Of a stretch of DNA of 64,000 nt, positions 40,267 to 47,763 are shown in pieces. The position numbers and the translations under genes were made by a program. Under the pieces are notes generated by a model. That model was not told the DNA's origin. It worked only from the letters and a program-made list of their open reading frames with translations, and made no database searches. The stretch lies in NCBI GenBank assembly GCA_964436165.1, contig CAYTBY010000002.1, positions 1-64,000 of the forward strand, given 5' to 3'. This stretch comes from 2-01-FULL-39-28 sp964436165. Lineage in GTDB: Bacteria; Patescibacteriota; Minisyncoccia; 2-02-FULL-40-12; GWA2-44-9. The first letter of the stretch is position 1; each line of letters begins with the position of its first letter.

Positions 40267-41550
40267 ATGAGTAATGTAGACAATATTGTTAACCGAATGT
40301 ATAAGGCTGCTCAAATTATTGGTTTGGATGAGAAACTTCTGGTTGTTCTTCCGACCTTTAAGCTTAAGTGGGAATCTGATCTTCTTGTGCCGATGGATAA
40401 TGGCACTGTTAAATCATTTAGAGCAATGAGATTCTGGCATCGATCTCCATATACCGACGCACCTCATAAAGGTGGCATCAGGTATCATCCTGATATTGAT
40501 GCAGAGATGATGAAGTCCCATGCAATGGAAATGTCACTCAAAATTTGGTTTATGAGAATTGAATTAGGCGGAGCAAAGGGAGGTATAGCTATTGATCCGG
40601 CCAAGTTCTCATTGCCTGAATTAAAGAGGATCACAGAACATTATATCAATGAGTTGGTCGAAAGGAATGGCATTGGTCCTTATTTCGACGTTCCAGCCCC
40701 GGATGTAGGAACTAATGCGGAAGTTATGAGATGGATTCGTCAGGCGTATGCAAAGCAAAGAAGATCTCATCAGGATTCTTCTTTTGCTGGAGTCGTAACC
40801 GGAAAGCCAGTCAACTATGGCGGTATTCCTGGAAGAGAACCGGCTACTGGCTATGGCCTATTTGTGGCTCTAAAAAGAGTAATGGAGCTTAAACAGTTAA
40901 ATCCAGACGATTATAAAAAAGTAGCCATTATTGGTTTTGGCAATGTCGGTAAAAATACAGCTAAGTTTCTTTGCGAGGATGGTTTTAAGGTAGTGGCGAT
41001 AAGCGATGTTAATGGCGGAATATACTGTCCTGAGGGTATTGATTATGAAACACTAATTAGAGTTAGATCACCGGCTGACATTGAAAAGGGGACCAGGATC
41101 AGCAATTCGGATATGCTTAAACTCGATGTTGATATAATTATTCCGGCCGCTCTTGAGAATTACATTACTGGTGAGAATGCCGATAAGATTAAGGCCAAAA
41201 TAATTCTTGAAGGAGCGAACGGTCCCACAACTCCAGAAGCCGATGTAATTTTGGCCGAGAAGGGAATATTGGTTATTCCTGATACCATGGCCAATGGCGG
41301 AGGAGTGTGTGTTTCATATTTTGAGTGGGGGCGCAATCAAAGTATTATTGATGAACGGATTCCTGTAGCCAGAAATGGGGTACTAGTAACAGAGGAGGAG
41401 GTTCTATGGGCAATGGGAAATATGATGAAATACTCGGTATTAAAAGGTTTGGAATATAGCGAAAAATATAATATTAATTTACGTTTAGCAGCATATGCGT
41501 TCGGCATGGAAAGAATAGCGCCGCTACTAATGAGCAAATATTATACGTAA
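40267..41550 (+). CDS. gdhA: Glu/Leu/Phe/Val dehydrogenase (glutamate dehydrogenase)
   Basis: Oxidative deamination of an amino acid, most likely glutamate, linking amino acids to 2-oxoacids and ammonium. About 427 residues: substrate domain with PHKGGIRYHP and GGAKGGIAIDP (catalytic lysines), PAPDVGTNAEVM, then the Rossmann domain with VAIIGFGNVGKNTAKF. AGGGGA precedes ATG 40267 (TTG 40261 rejected). It has its own promoter and terminator. A plain metabolic enzyme is notable in a genome otherwise poor in biosynthesis. Confidence 0.92.
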   Translation: MSNVDNIVNRMYKAAQIIGLDEKLLVVLPTFKLKWESDLLVPMDNGTVKSFRAMRFWHRSPYTDAPHKGGIRYHPDIDAEMMKSHAMEMSLKIWFMRIELGGAKGGIAIDPAKFSLPELKRITEHYINELVERNGIGPYFDVPAPDVGTNAEVMRWIRQAYAKQRRSHQDSSFAGVVTGKPVNYGGIPGREPATGYGLFVALKRVMELKQLNPDDYKKVAIIGFGNVGKNTAKFLCEDGFKVVAISDVNGGIYCPEGIDYETLIRVRSPADIEKGTRISNSDMLKLDVDIIIPAALENYITGENADKIKAKIILEGANGPTTPEADVILAEKGILVIPDTMANGGGVCVSYFEWGRNQSIIDERIPVARNGVLVTEEEVLWAMGNMMKYSVLKGLEYSEKYNINLRLAAYAFGMERIAPLLMSKYYT

Positions 41551-41575
41551 AACTAGCCGAGAGCTAGTTTTTTTA
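41551..41575 (+). terminator. Terminator after gdhA
   Basis: AACTAGC-CGAGA-GCTAGTT stem followed by TTTTTT. Confidence 0.9.
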
Positions 41576-41580
41576 TTTCA

Positions 41581-41681
41581 CCCCGCACCAAACTTATCTG
41601 CCGTCGGCTGGACGAAGTCCGCCTTTGGCGAGACGAAGTCCGCTGACCGCCAGCAAGGCAGAAAGCGGGTTTGGTGCGGGG
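41581..41681. repeat. 101-bp nested palindrome
   Basis: Perfect 13-bp outer arms CCCCGCACCAAAC / GTTTGGTGCGGGG (41581-41593, 41669-41681), inner CTGCC/GGCAG (41598-41602, 41657-41661), and two GACGAAGTCCGC direct copies inside. Lies between the gdhA terminator and the end of the exonuclease gene. Confidence 0.8.
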
Positions 41682-41696
41682 TTCCGTTCACTTCAC

Positions 41697-42386
41697 TCAC
41701 TTCACATACTTATCCCAGTAGTTGAAAAGTTCTTTGGTGGCCCAGAGATCACCAGCACAGTATTGAGCAATATCAAAATATTTTTTTTCTTTAAATAATT
41801 GGCCGACATCATCGCCAGTAATGCCCTTAGCCTTAGGACTTGGGATACCGAAGGCCTGACACCACATGTGAAGATTGCCCTTTCGACGAACTGAACCGAA
41901 AAATGTGAGACGGTCAAGAAGATCTACGTGGGTAATAGTTTTTCCGTAATCGCTCGTTTCATATCTGTTAGGCATCAGGTTTTTAGTTGGTTTTATTTTG
42001 TGAACGGCAGAACGAACTATCAGGAATGGACAATCAAAGCCTCGGCCGTTAAAAGTAACAAACTGGTCATAGAGAGCGGCCGTTTGCCAAAATTCTTTTA
42101 AAATTTCTTTTTCAGAACTTAGAGGACTATATTGAATATCATTTTTTGATTCTTTTTCGAATTTTCCGGAAGGATCATGAAAATAAACAGCGCCTTTATC
42201 GGTGTCTGGATTGAGAATGCCAATAGCCACTATCTCACCAGTAAGAGGGGAGAAGGAGAGGCCGTCTTTGGCTTCTTCTTGTTCTTCTGGGCTCTCGGCG
42301 TATTTTAAAACAAATTCTTTGGATTTTTCATCCAAATCATCAAAATTATTTCCGATTGTTTCAATATCGAAAATGAGACGGGGCAT
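41697..42386 (-). CDS. Predicted 3'-5' exonuclease (PolB-exonuclease-like)
   Basis: 229 residues of the DnaQ/RNase H fold in the PolB-like exonuclease group: Exo I RLIFDIETIG (D-x-E), Exo II TFNGRGFDCPFL and Exo III YCAGDLWATKEL. All acidic catalytic residues are visible, so a metal-dependent 3'-5' exonuclease is likely. It acts presumably in DNA repair or RNA turnover; no polymerase is fused. Upstream on this strand, AT-rich repeats replace a clear Shine-Dalgarno. Confidence 0.85.
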   Translation of the reverse strand: MPRLIFDIETIGNNFDDLDEKSKEFVLKYAESPEEQEEAKDGLSFSPLTGEIVAIGILNPDTDKGAVYFHDPSGKFEKESKNDIQYSPLSSEKEILKEFWQTAALYDQFVTFNGRGFDCPFLIVRSAVHKIKPTKNLMPNRYETSDYGKTITHVDLLDRLTFFGSVRRKGNLHMWCQAFGIPSPKAKGITGDDVGQLFKEKKYFDIAQYCAGDLWATKELFNYWDKYVK

Positions 42387-42465
42387 GATAAAAATTTAAA
42401 ATTAAAAAATCAAAATGTAAAAGTTAATTTACTAAATTTTAGAACTTTATTACTGAGATCACAAC

Positions 42466-42494
42466 TTGACTCGTTCTAATAATTAGATTATAAC
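42466..42494 (+). promoter_or_regulatory. Promoter for GmhB-like gene
   Basis: TTGACT (42466-42471), 17 nt, TATAAC (42489-42494). Confidence 0.75.
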
Positions 42495-42523
42495 TTAGAA
42501 AGCTTACTTTTAGAGAGGGGATT

Positions 42524-43057
42524 ATGAATAAATTCATTTTCTTAGACCGTGATGGGACTATCGTTAAAGATACACACTATCTTCACAAGATAGAAGATCT
42601 TGAATTCTTGCCTGGAGCTATAGATGGCTTAAGAGAAATGCAGTGGAAGTTGCATGCCGAGCTAATCATTGCTACAAATCAGGCAGGAATTGCCAAGAAA
42701 ATTTATACCGCAAGAGATTTTCATATTTTTGATCGAGAAATGGTTCGGCAGTTAAAAAATGCCGGGGTATTGATAGCCAAGACCTATTTCTGCCCTCATC
42801 GTCCCGATATTACAGGGGAGTGTGATTGTCGAAAACCAAAACCGGGCATGGTTTACCAGGCAGTTAAAGATTTTGGCCTTGATCCCTCGCAGGCGATATT
42901 TATCGGCGATAAAGATTGTGATATTGAGTTAGGCCAACTATTTGGAGCTAAAACAATATTAATAACAAATGGCCAATATGAGGTAAAGGCGATACCAAGT
43001 GCCTCAGCGAAAGATCTTTTGGAAGCATCGCGGATAATTACTAATTGGTGGAGTTAA
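42524..43057 (+). CDS. gmhB: HAD phosphatase, GmhB-like
   Basis: 177 residues of the HAD-IIIA group: FLDRDGTIV (nucleophile Asp), IATNQAGIA, the zinc loop CPHRPDITGECDCRKPKPGM and FIGDKDCDIELG. This pattern is that of D-glycero-D-manno-heptose-1,7-bisphosphate 7-phosphatase and related histidinol-phosphate phosphatases. The zinc loop favours GmhB. No heptose pathway partners are in the window, so the substrate is uncertain. GAGGGG precedes the ATG. Confidence 0.85.
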   Translation: MNKFIFLDRDGTIVKDTHYLHKIEDLEFLPGAIDGLREMQWKLHAELIIATNQAGIAKKIYTARDFHIFDREMVRQLKNAGVLIAKTYFCPHRPDITGECDCRKPKPGMVYQAVKDFGLDPSQAIFIGDKDCDIELGQLFGAKTILITNGQYEVKAIPSASAKDLLEASRIITNWWS

Positions 43058-43071
43058 TCCGTTGTTGTTTA

Positions 43072-43098
43072 AACCGGCAGGGGAAGTGCCGGTTTTGA
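43072..43098 (+). terminator. Terminator after gmhB-like gene
   Basis: AACCGGCA / TGCCGGTT stem followed by TTGATTT. Confidence 0.75.
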
Positions 43099-43160
43099 TT
43101 TACTTAGGATGTCCGATAATGTAGATTATGCGAACCACGCTATCCTGGAAAAGCCAGCTT

Positions 43161-43673
43161 TTAAGTCACCAGCCCTATTATTCCTTTTAATACCCATAAA
43201 ACTACTTCTAGTACTGTAACTAGTATATTAGCGACTAGAATAAACGCTGATTTTGCCATTCCCAGGGCTTGTCCTAGTGAGATGTTACTCAATGTGTCTC
43301 CAAGAGCCAAACGCCCGCCAAGAGCTGATTTCGAGGCCTCTGTGACAGTAGTACCGTCTCGTAGTGAGTCTATTGAACCTACTCCCAGGAGGTTTTTTAT
43401 GTCCTCAGAGCTAGATATATTAAACTTTTGCCCCAAGACCTTTAATATCTTATCAAAAGGTATAGTTACATTGCCCAGGGCTTCTGTTGGGTTTAATTCG
43501 GATAAATTCTTTATTTGAGAAATTTGAGAAAAAAGATTTTGGCCAGCTTGTGGTGAGTCTATCGAACCTAAAAAATTAACGCCAAGAGATCCAATCGGGC
43601 TAAAAACCCCGATTAATACCGAAAAAATAATTGTAGTAATTATTCCAAACGTAGTACTTTCATTATACCACAA
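43161..43673 (-). CDS. Hypothetical membrane protein, 170 residues
   Basis: N-terminal hydrophobic helix (about 8-30), a polar middle with short repeated SxxxL helices (SQISQIKNLSELNP, SSSEDIKNLLGVGSIDSL), and a C-terminal hydrophobic helix (about 140-168, FILVANILVTVLEVVLWVL). Similar small membrane proteins are common in Patescibacteria, but I know no function. The start region TGGTATAATGAAAGTAC on this strand carries a TATAAT box close to the ORF start. Confidence 0.6.
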   Translation of the reverse strand: MWYNESTTFGIITTIIFSVLIGVFSPIGSLGVNFLGSIDSPQAGQNLFSQISQIKNLSELNPTEALGNVTIPFDKILKVLGQKFNISSSEDIKNLLGVGSIDSLRDGTTVTEASKSALGGRLALGDTLSNISLGQALGMAKSAFILVANILVTVLEVVLWVLKGIIGLVT

Positions 43674-43716
43674 CTTTCTTAATTGGGAAACTCCCCCTTC
43701 CTCTCATGTCGCACAA

Positions 43717-44973
43717 TCAATCATTTTTTAGGAATACCGTCATCTCATCAATATATAGTTTAAATGCTTGGTAGGGTGATAAAATACTTAAAAAATAATT
43801 TATATCTACCATTGCTCTGATTATCCAGCCGATAAATCCACGCATAATCACTCCGCCCAGATAGGCCATAGCATACTTACCCCCTATCGGTATTATAAAA
43901 ACGCTGTAAAACGGTTTATATGCTTTTAATTTTTTTCCCTTTACTTGATTAACTATATTTGTAGCTGCTATTTTGGCTTGATCAATGGCAACATAAGCTA
44001 AGGCCGGAATTGATTTTTGATTTTTTTTATCAATAAACTCGGTGTTGTCACCAACGGCAAAAATATTTTCAATTCCTTTTACTTCGAGAGATTCTTCGAC
44101 CGGTATTTTGCCGGAAGTAGTAAGCGGTAAACCGGCCACCGAATCAAGAAACGAATTTGGCTTAATACCGGCGGTCCAGATTATAAGATCTCCTTCCAGC
44201 TTTTGTCCGTTTTTTAACTTTAAAAAATTAGGGCCTACTTCTTCAATCGGAGAGTTTTCCATAATAATAATTCCAAGCTTAGTCAGACGTTTCTTAATCG
44301 ATCTTCTTTCTTTTTCAGAGACTATCGGCAGTATTTTTGATCCGGCTTCGAATAGGGTTATTGTCGAACATCGGCCCCGTAATTTACATCGAGTTTTAAT
44401 TACTTTTGAACAACATCCTAACTCTGCCGCAATTTCTATACCGGTAAATCCCCCACCGCATATAAGAAAAGAAAATGGCTCAGTTCTACTGCCTTTGATA
44501 AATTGGTCAGACAACTCCTCGAGTTTTTGATTTATCAAAAGAGCGTCTTCGAGGGTTTTGAACTGATGGGCATAATCTCTCACCCCCGGAATGTTATAGT
44601 CGGATGTTTCAGAACCAAGGGCCCAAACAAGATAGTCATATTCAAAGACATTATCCCCTCTGGTTTTAACCAATTTATGTTGCAGATTAACTTCGGATAT
44701 CTCTGCCTGGATAAAATCTACCGAAGTACTTTCAAAAATATCAGCATACGGAATGCAGATGCTTTTCTTTAGCTGGATCGCAAAAGGATCCTTTTTTATC
44801 CCATAAGCCGAAGCCACTTCATAGATAGCCGGGATAAAGAGCTGATAGCTGTTCCTGTCAATGAGGGTTATTTCGGCCTCTCCGGCTATAATTTCTTTTT
44901 TCAGTTTTTTATTCAGATCAAGAGCGCATCTAATTCCCCCAAATCCCCCACCGAGAATTAATACCTTAATCAT
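43717..44973 (-). CDS. ndh: Type II NADH dehydrogenase-like flavoprotein
   Basis: 418 residues: FAD-binding VLILGGGFGGIRCALDL at the N-terminus, second nucleotide-binding motif FLICGGGFTGIEIAAEL (about 165), the FAD contact IFAVGDNTEF (about 305) and IPALAYVAIDQAKIAA. Matches NDH-2, which passes electrons from NADH to quinone without pumping protons. The C-terminal region is rather hydrophobic and may bind the membrane. A TGC-TATAAT box (44980-44988 on this strand) ends 6 nt before the ATG: leaderless-type. Confidence 0.88.
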   Translation of the reverse strand: MIKVLILGGGFGGIRCALDLNKKLKKEIIAGEAEITLIDRNSYQLFIPAIYEVASAYGIKKDPFAIQLKKSICIPYADIFESTSVDFIQAEISEVNLQHKLVKTRGDNVFEYDYLVWALGSETSDYNIPGVRDYAHQFKTLEDALLINQKLEELSDQFIKGSRTEPFSFLICGGGFTGIEIAAELGCCSKVIKTRCKLRGRCSTITLFEAGSKILPIVSEKERRSIKKRLTKLGIIIMENSPIEEVGPNFLKLKNGQKLEGDLIIWTAGIKPNSFLDSVAGLPLTTSGKIPVEESLEVKGIENIFAVGDNTEFIDKKNQKSIPALAYVAIDQAKIAATNIVNQVKGKKLKAYKPFYSVFIIPIGGKYAMAYLGGVIMRGFIGWIIRAMVDINYFLSILSPYQAFKLYIDEMTVFLKND

Positions 44974-45008
44974 TACTTAATTATAGCACGAACGGGGTAA
45001 AAGTTATC

Positions 45009-45031
45009 ACTTGGAAGCTCAACTTCCAAGT
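45009..45031. repeat. REP palindrome at 3' side of RAYT gene
   Basis: ACTTGGAAG-CTCAA-CTTCCAAGT, perfect 9-bp arms. The stop codon of the transposase gene lies in its loop. Confidence 0.9.
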
Positions 45032-45660
45032 AGGTCTTTTTGTAATTCTTTGTTTGTTTTAATAATTTCGAGAGACTCTTCGGCAAATTTTTTGTATTCT
45101 AATATGTTTTTAAACTGGGAAAGTACAATTTTTTTGTCACAGAAACTTTTGTGGTTAGGGTTAATATATTCTTCCCAACTTGACTTGGAAGTGGAAGTTG
45201 AACGTCCAAGTTTATGGGCTTCAGGATTTAAGTTAATATAGGCACTCAAGTGTAAAAGATACTCGTTAGTATTAATGTGTTTAATCTTGTATCTTCCCTG
45301 GAATAACGCTCCGCTATTTTCATATTTTTGATTAAAATACTTCGTGTATCCCGTACTTAAACGATGCATAAATTTTGTAATACCGTTATCAGCCAGTTGT
45401 CTAACTGCAAAATGAAAGTGGTTCTGATTTAAACAATAACAAACAAACTCAACTAGTTTTTGGTCAGGATGTTTAAGGCTAGAATTTTCTTTAACAAAAC
45501 TATGTTCGTATATGCTACCTATGGGATTCTTTGAGTTAAATTCTGACATACTTAGAAAAAACCTATTTAAATCATATTTTTCAAGAAAAACCTCTCTTTT
45601 GTTATTACCTCTATTAAAGATGTGATACAATTCTCCGGTTGTGAGTTTAGAATTTTTCAT
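45019..45660 (-). CDS. REP-associated tyrosine transposase (RAYT, Y1_Tnp)
   Basis: 213 residues from the ATG at 45660. HUH endonuclease family: GELYHIFNRGNNKREVF start, the HxH metal motif in CLNQNHFHFAVRQ, and the tyrosine-bearing helix STGYTKYFNQKYE followed by GALFQGRYK. Such enzymes cut single-stranded REP hairpins and spread them. The gene is bracketed exactly by two copies of one palindrome (45009-45031, 45661-45683), with a degenerate third copy inside the gene (45183-45211). The longer frame to 45807 is rejected because it reads through the REP. Confidence 0.9.
   Translation of the reverse strand: MKNSKLTTGELYHIFNRGNNKREVFLEKYDLNRFFLSMSEFNSKNPIGSIYEHSFVKENSSLKHPDQKLVEFVCYCLNQNHFHFAVRQLADNGITKFMHRLSTGYTKYFNQKYENSGALFQGRYKIKHINTNEYLLHLSAYINLNPEAHKLGRSTSTSKSSWEEYINPNHKSFCDKKIVLSQFKNILEYKKFAEESLEIIKTNKELQKDLLGS
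45183..45211. repeat. Degenerate REP palindrome inside RAYT gene
   Basis: ACTTGGA...TCCAAGT with central GGAAGTTGAACGT; encodes the RSTSTSKSSW segment near the C-terminus. Confidence 0.65.
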
Positions 45661-45683
45661 ACTTGGAAGTTCAACTTCCAAGT
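45661..45683. repeat. REP palindrome at 5' side of RAYT gene
   Basis: ACTTGGAAG-TTCAA-CTTCCAAGT, same arms as at 45009-45031; abuts the transposase start codon. Confidence 0.9.
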
Positions 45684-45740
45684 AGTGTAACAACTCGTTA
45701 ATTTTTTGCAAGAAAAAGCCGGCATTTCTGCCGGAGGATA

Positions 45741-46100
45741 TTAATCTTTCAATTTGGGTAAGCCGGTACCACCGTGTACTTCTCGTTCTCTGCCAGTGCA
45801 GTAGCACCTTATTACTTCGAAGGCATCGTCAAGATCAGGATAACTGAAGTGGTTCTTCTGTTTTTGTCTTAATCTTTTTTCTACCTCGTAAAAAACTACT
45901 TTACCATCCCGTAGCAATTCCCCTAGTACCGCTATTTTATATTCTGTATTCTTTGCTACTATCATATCTGGCCATCTGGAAAGTTGCTTGCCTACCATAT
46001 TTTTCTTTACCTCTTTGAGCCTGGCTTTATATTCTTGTAATTTTTGCTGCAACTGTCCTACTAGTCTGATATTTTTCTTTGGGAGAGTGATCTGCCCCAC
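45741..46100 (-). CDS. Hypothetical protein, 119 residues
   Basis: Basic, mostly helical protein: a coiled-coil-like N-terminal half (LVGQLQQKLQEYKARLKEVKK), then AVLGELLRDGKVVFYEVEKRL and a C-terminal CYCTGRE patch. No family recognised. GTG start with a good AAGGAG at the right distance. It lies directly upstream of the RAYT/REP unit on the same strand. Confidence 0.65.
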   Translation of the reverse strand: MGQITLPKKNIRLVGQLQQKLQEYKARLKEVKKNMVGKQLSRWPDMIVAKNTEYKIAVLGELLRDGKVVFYEVEKRLRQKQKNHFSYPDLDDAFEVIRCYCTGREREVHGGTGLPKLKD

Positions 46101-46150
46101 AGTAACTCCTTTATTGTACGGTAACTTTTCCCCATAGTTTATAGGGTAAA

Positions 46151-47443
46151 CTATAAGTAGTCAAGAGGATTTATTGACCCGTCGAAGTAGTTGAAATAGA
46201 GTTGGCCGTTGGTTTCTTTGACATAAGTGAAGAATTCTTTATACAAGCTCAAATGAACGTGAGAGCCGGTAACGTGGCCGGTATTGCCTTCATAGCCGAT
46301 AACTTGTTCTTGTTTAACTTGAGTGCCAACCCGCAAAAATTCAAAAGCGCTCATATGGCTGTATAAACTGACTAGATTATAGGGCGAATGTTTTATTGCC
46401 ACCCAATTGCCCCAACCGTCATTTTTGCCATTGGCAATTATTTCGCCATCCCCTATTGCCTTAATCGGACTGCCGTAACCAGAGGCGAAATCAACGCCGT
46501 TATGAGGCGCCCCGCCGTAAGGCCCTCTGGCTCTGTTGCATCGGGCATAAGAGGTACAACCATAACCTTGAGTAATTCGATAATCATCCTCTGGCACTGT
46601 GAATAGTTTAGTTCCTTTGGACGGTAAGTTTTGGGCCGTTACATGTAAAATATAAAGGCCGCCTTGGATAATTCTAGTTTCCAGTTCTTTTAACTCAGTG
46701 AAGAATAGAGTTTGTTTTCGTTCTATCTCGGCCAGCATTTTTTGATACTGAGCTTCCTGACCTTTTGTCTGGGTGAGAAGAGTATTTTTGCCAGTCTTAC
46801 TTTGAGCAAGAGAGCTATTCTGCTGTTTCTGTTTTTGGTTTAAAGCCTCTAACTCCTGTTTTTTGTTTTCGGTATCGGCCTTATCTTTCTCAAGGACATC
46901 TTTCTCTCCTTTTAGCTCGGTGATGAGATTAAAAAGCGCCGTATTGATACTGGCATTATATTGAGTCTGTCTTAAAAAATCGGATAAGTTCTGATTTTTA
47001 ACTAAAATCTCAACTAGCGTCTCCTGGTCCTGCTTATATAAAGACAGAATGATCTTTCCAACAGTATCTTTTTTATAATTTATTTTTTGTTGAGTATCAA
47101 AAATTACACCCTCAAGGCCCTCAATCTCAACGCCAGTTTTATCTATGTTTTTTGAAGTTATGTTTATCTGGGTTTGGATTTTTTTTATCTGATTGTTAAG
47201 AATGCTTATCTCGTTTTGGAGCGATTTGGCTTTGGCTTGCTCCGAAGCAATATTACCTCTATATTGTTCGGCTTCTTTTTCAAGAGCTTCTATCTGTTGG
47301 CGGAGTTGTTCGATGCGTTGGTCGTCGGATTGAGCGTAAGCAAAGTTGGTAGTATGTAGTAAGTAGTATGTAGTCAGAATGAAGAGTAGAAAAAAATATG
47401 CTTGACACCTTAATATTTTTTTGTTATGATATGAATAGTCCAT
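46151..47443 (-). CDS. M23 peptidase with N-terminal coiled coil (EnvC/CwlO-like)
   Basis: About 430 residues: signal peptide (ending TNFAYAQ), long coiled coil (about 45-275), then a LytM/M23 domain (PHNGVDFASGYGSPI with H...D, GSHVHLSLYKEF with HxH). Cuts or activates cutting of peptidoglycan cross-links in the envelope. The frame is open to 47494, but a consensus promoter for the divergent gene overlaps, so ATG 47443 is preferred. A GTAGTAT-type heptamer repeat (47349-47376) encodes part of the signal peptide (LLHTTNF). Confidence 0.88.
   Translation of the reverse strand: MDYSYHNKKILRCQAYFFLLFILTTYYLLHTTNFAYAQSDDQRIEQLRQQIEALEKEAEQYRGNIASEQAKAKSLQNEISILNNQIKKIQTQINITSKNIDKTGVEIEGLEGVIFDTQQKINYKKDTVGKIILSLYKQDQETLVEILVKNQNLSDFLRQTQYNASINTALFNLITELKGEKDVLEKDKADTENKKQELEALNQKQKQQNSSLAQSKTGKNTLLTQTKGQEAQYQKMLAEIERKQTLFFTELKELETRIIQGGLYILHVTAQNLPSKGTKLFTVPEDDYRITQGYGCTSYARCNRARGPYGGAPHNGVDFASGYGSPIKAIGDGEIIANGKNDGWGNWVAIKHSPYNLVSLYSHMSAFEFLRVGTQVKQEQVIGYEGNTGHVTGSHVHLSLYKEFFTYVKETNGQLYFNYFDGSINPLDYL
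47349..47376. repeat. Heptanucleotide repeat in M23 signal peptide
   Basis: Four tandem heptamers, GTAGTAT, GTAGTAA, GTAGTAT, GTAGTCA, in frame in the leader of the minus-strand gene. Confidence 0.8.
47402..47430 (+). promoter_or_regulatory. Consensus promoter for small membrane protein
   Basis: TTGACA (47402-47407), 17 nt, TATGAT (47425-47430). One of the best sigma70 matches in the window. Confidence 0.88.
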
Positions 47444-47465
47444 ACTTGGCTTCAGGGAGGCAGCG

Positions 47466-47672
47466 ATGAATATAACCTTTACATATTCCTTCATATATTG
47501 GTGGGGTTTGGCAGGATTCTTTGCGATAGCATGTTTTCTATTTACAACTTTTGTTCCCTTGAAATATGTGAGAACTCAGATCGCTAATCTTATTACCTAT
47601 TCTTTATTTGGCCTCACTTTTATCTGTTTGTTGTTAATGCTAGTGACTATCCTCTTGTCCACTGTGTCTTAA
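47466..47672 (+). CDS. Small two-helix membrane protein, 68 residues
   Basis: Two hydrophobic helices (about 10-28 and 42-64) linked by a short basic loop (LKYVRTQIAN). GGGAGG precedes the ATG, and a consensus promoter is present, so expression is likely strong. It diverges from the M23 peptidase with overlapping 5' regions. No known family; a regulator or partner of the envelope peptidase is possible but unproven. Confidence 0.72.
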   Translation: MNITFTYSFIYWWGLAGFFAIACFLFTTFVPLKYVRTQIANLITYSLFGLTFICLLLMLVTILLSTVS

Positions 47673-47763
47673 TGTGACTTTTCGACCCTTTCGAGGGTTC
47701 TGTGTCCTCCGAAGCCTTTTTGTTCTTCGAAGTTTTAACGAAGAAGAATGGCGAAGGGGGATT

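Noticed and set aside
45661..45807. Longer N-terminus of the RAYT protein
   Set aside because: It would translate the REP palindrome and lacks similarity to the family start; ATG 45660 fits the domain.
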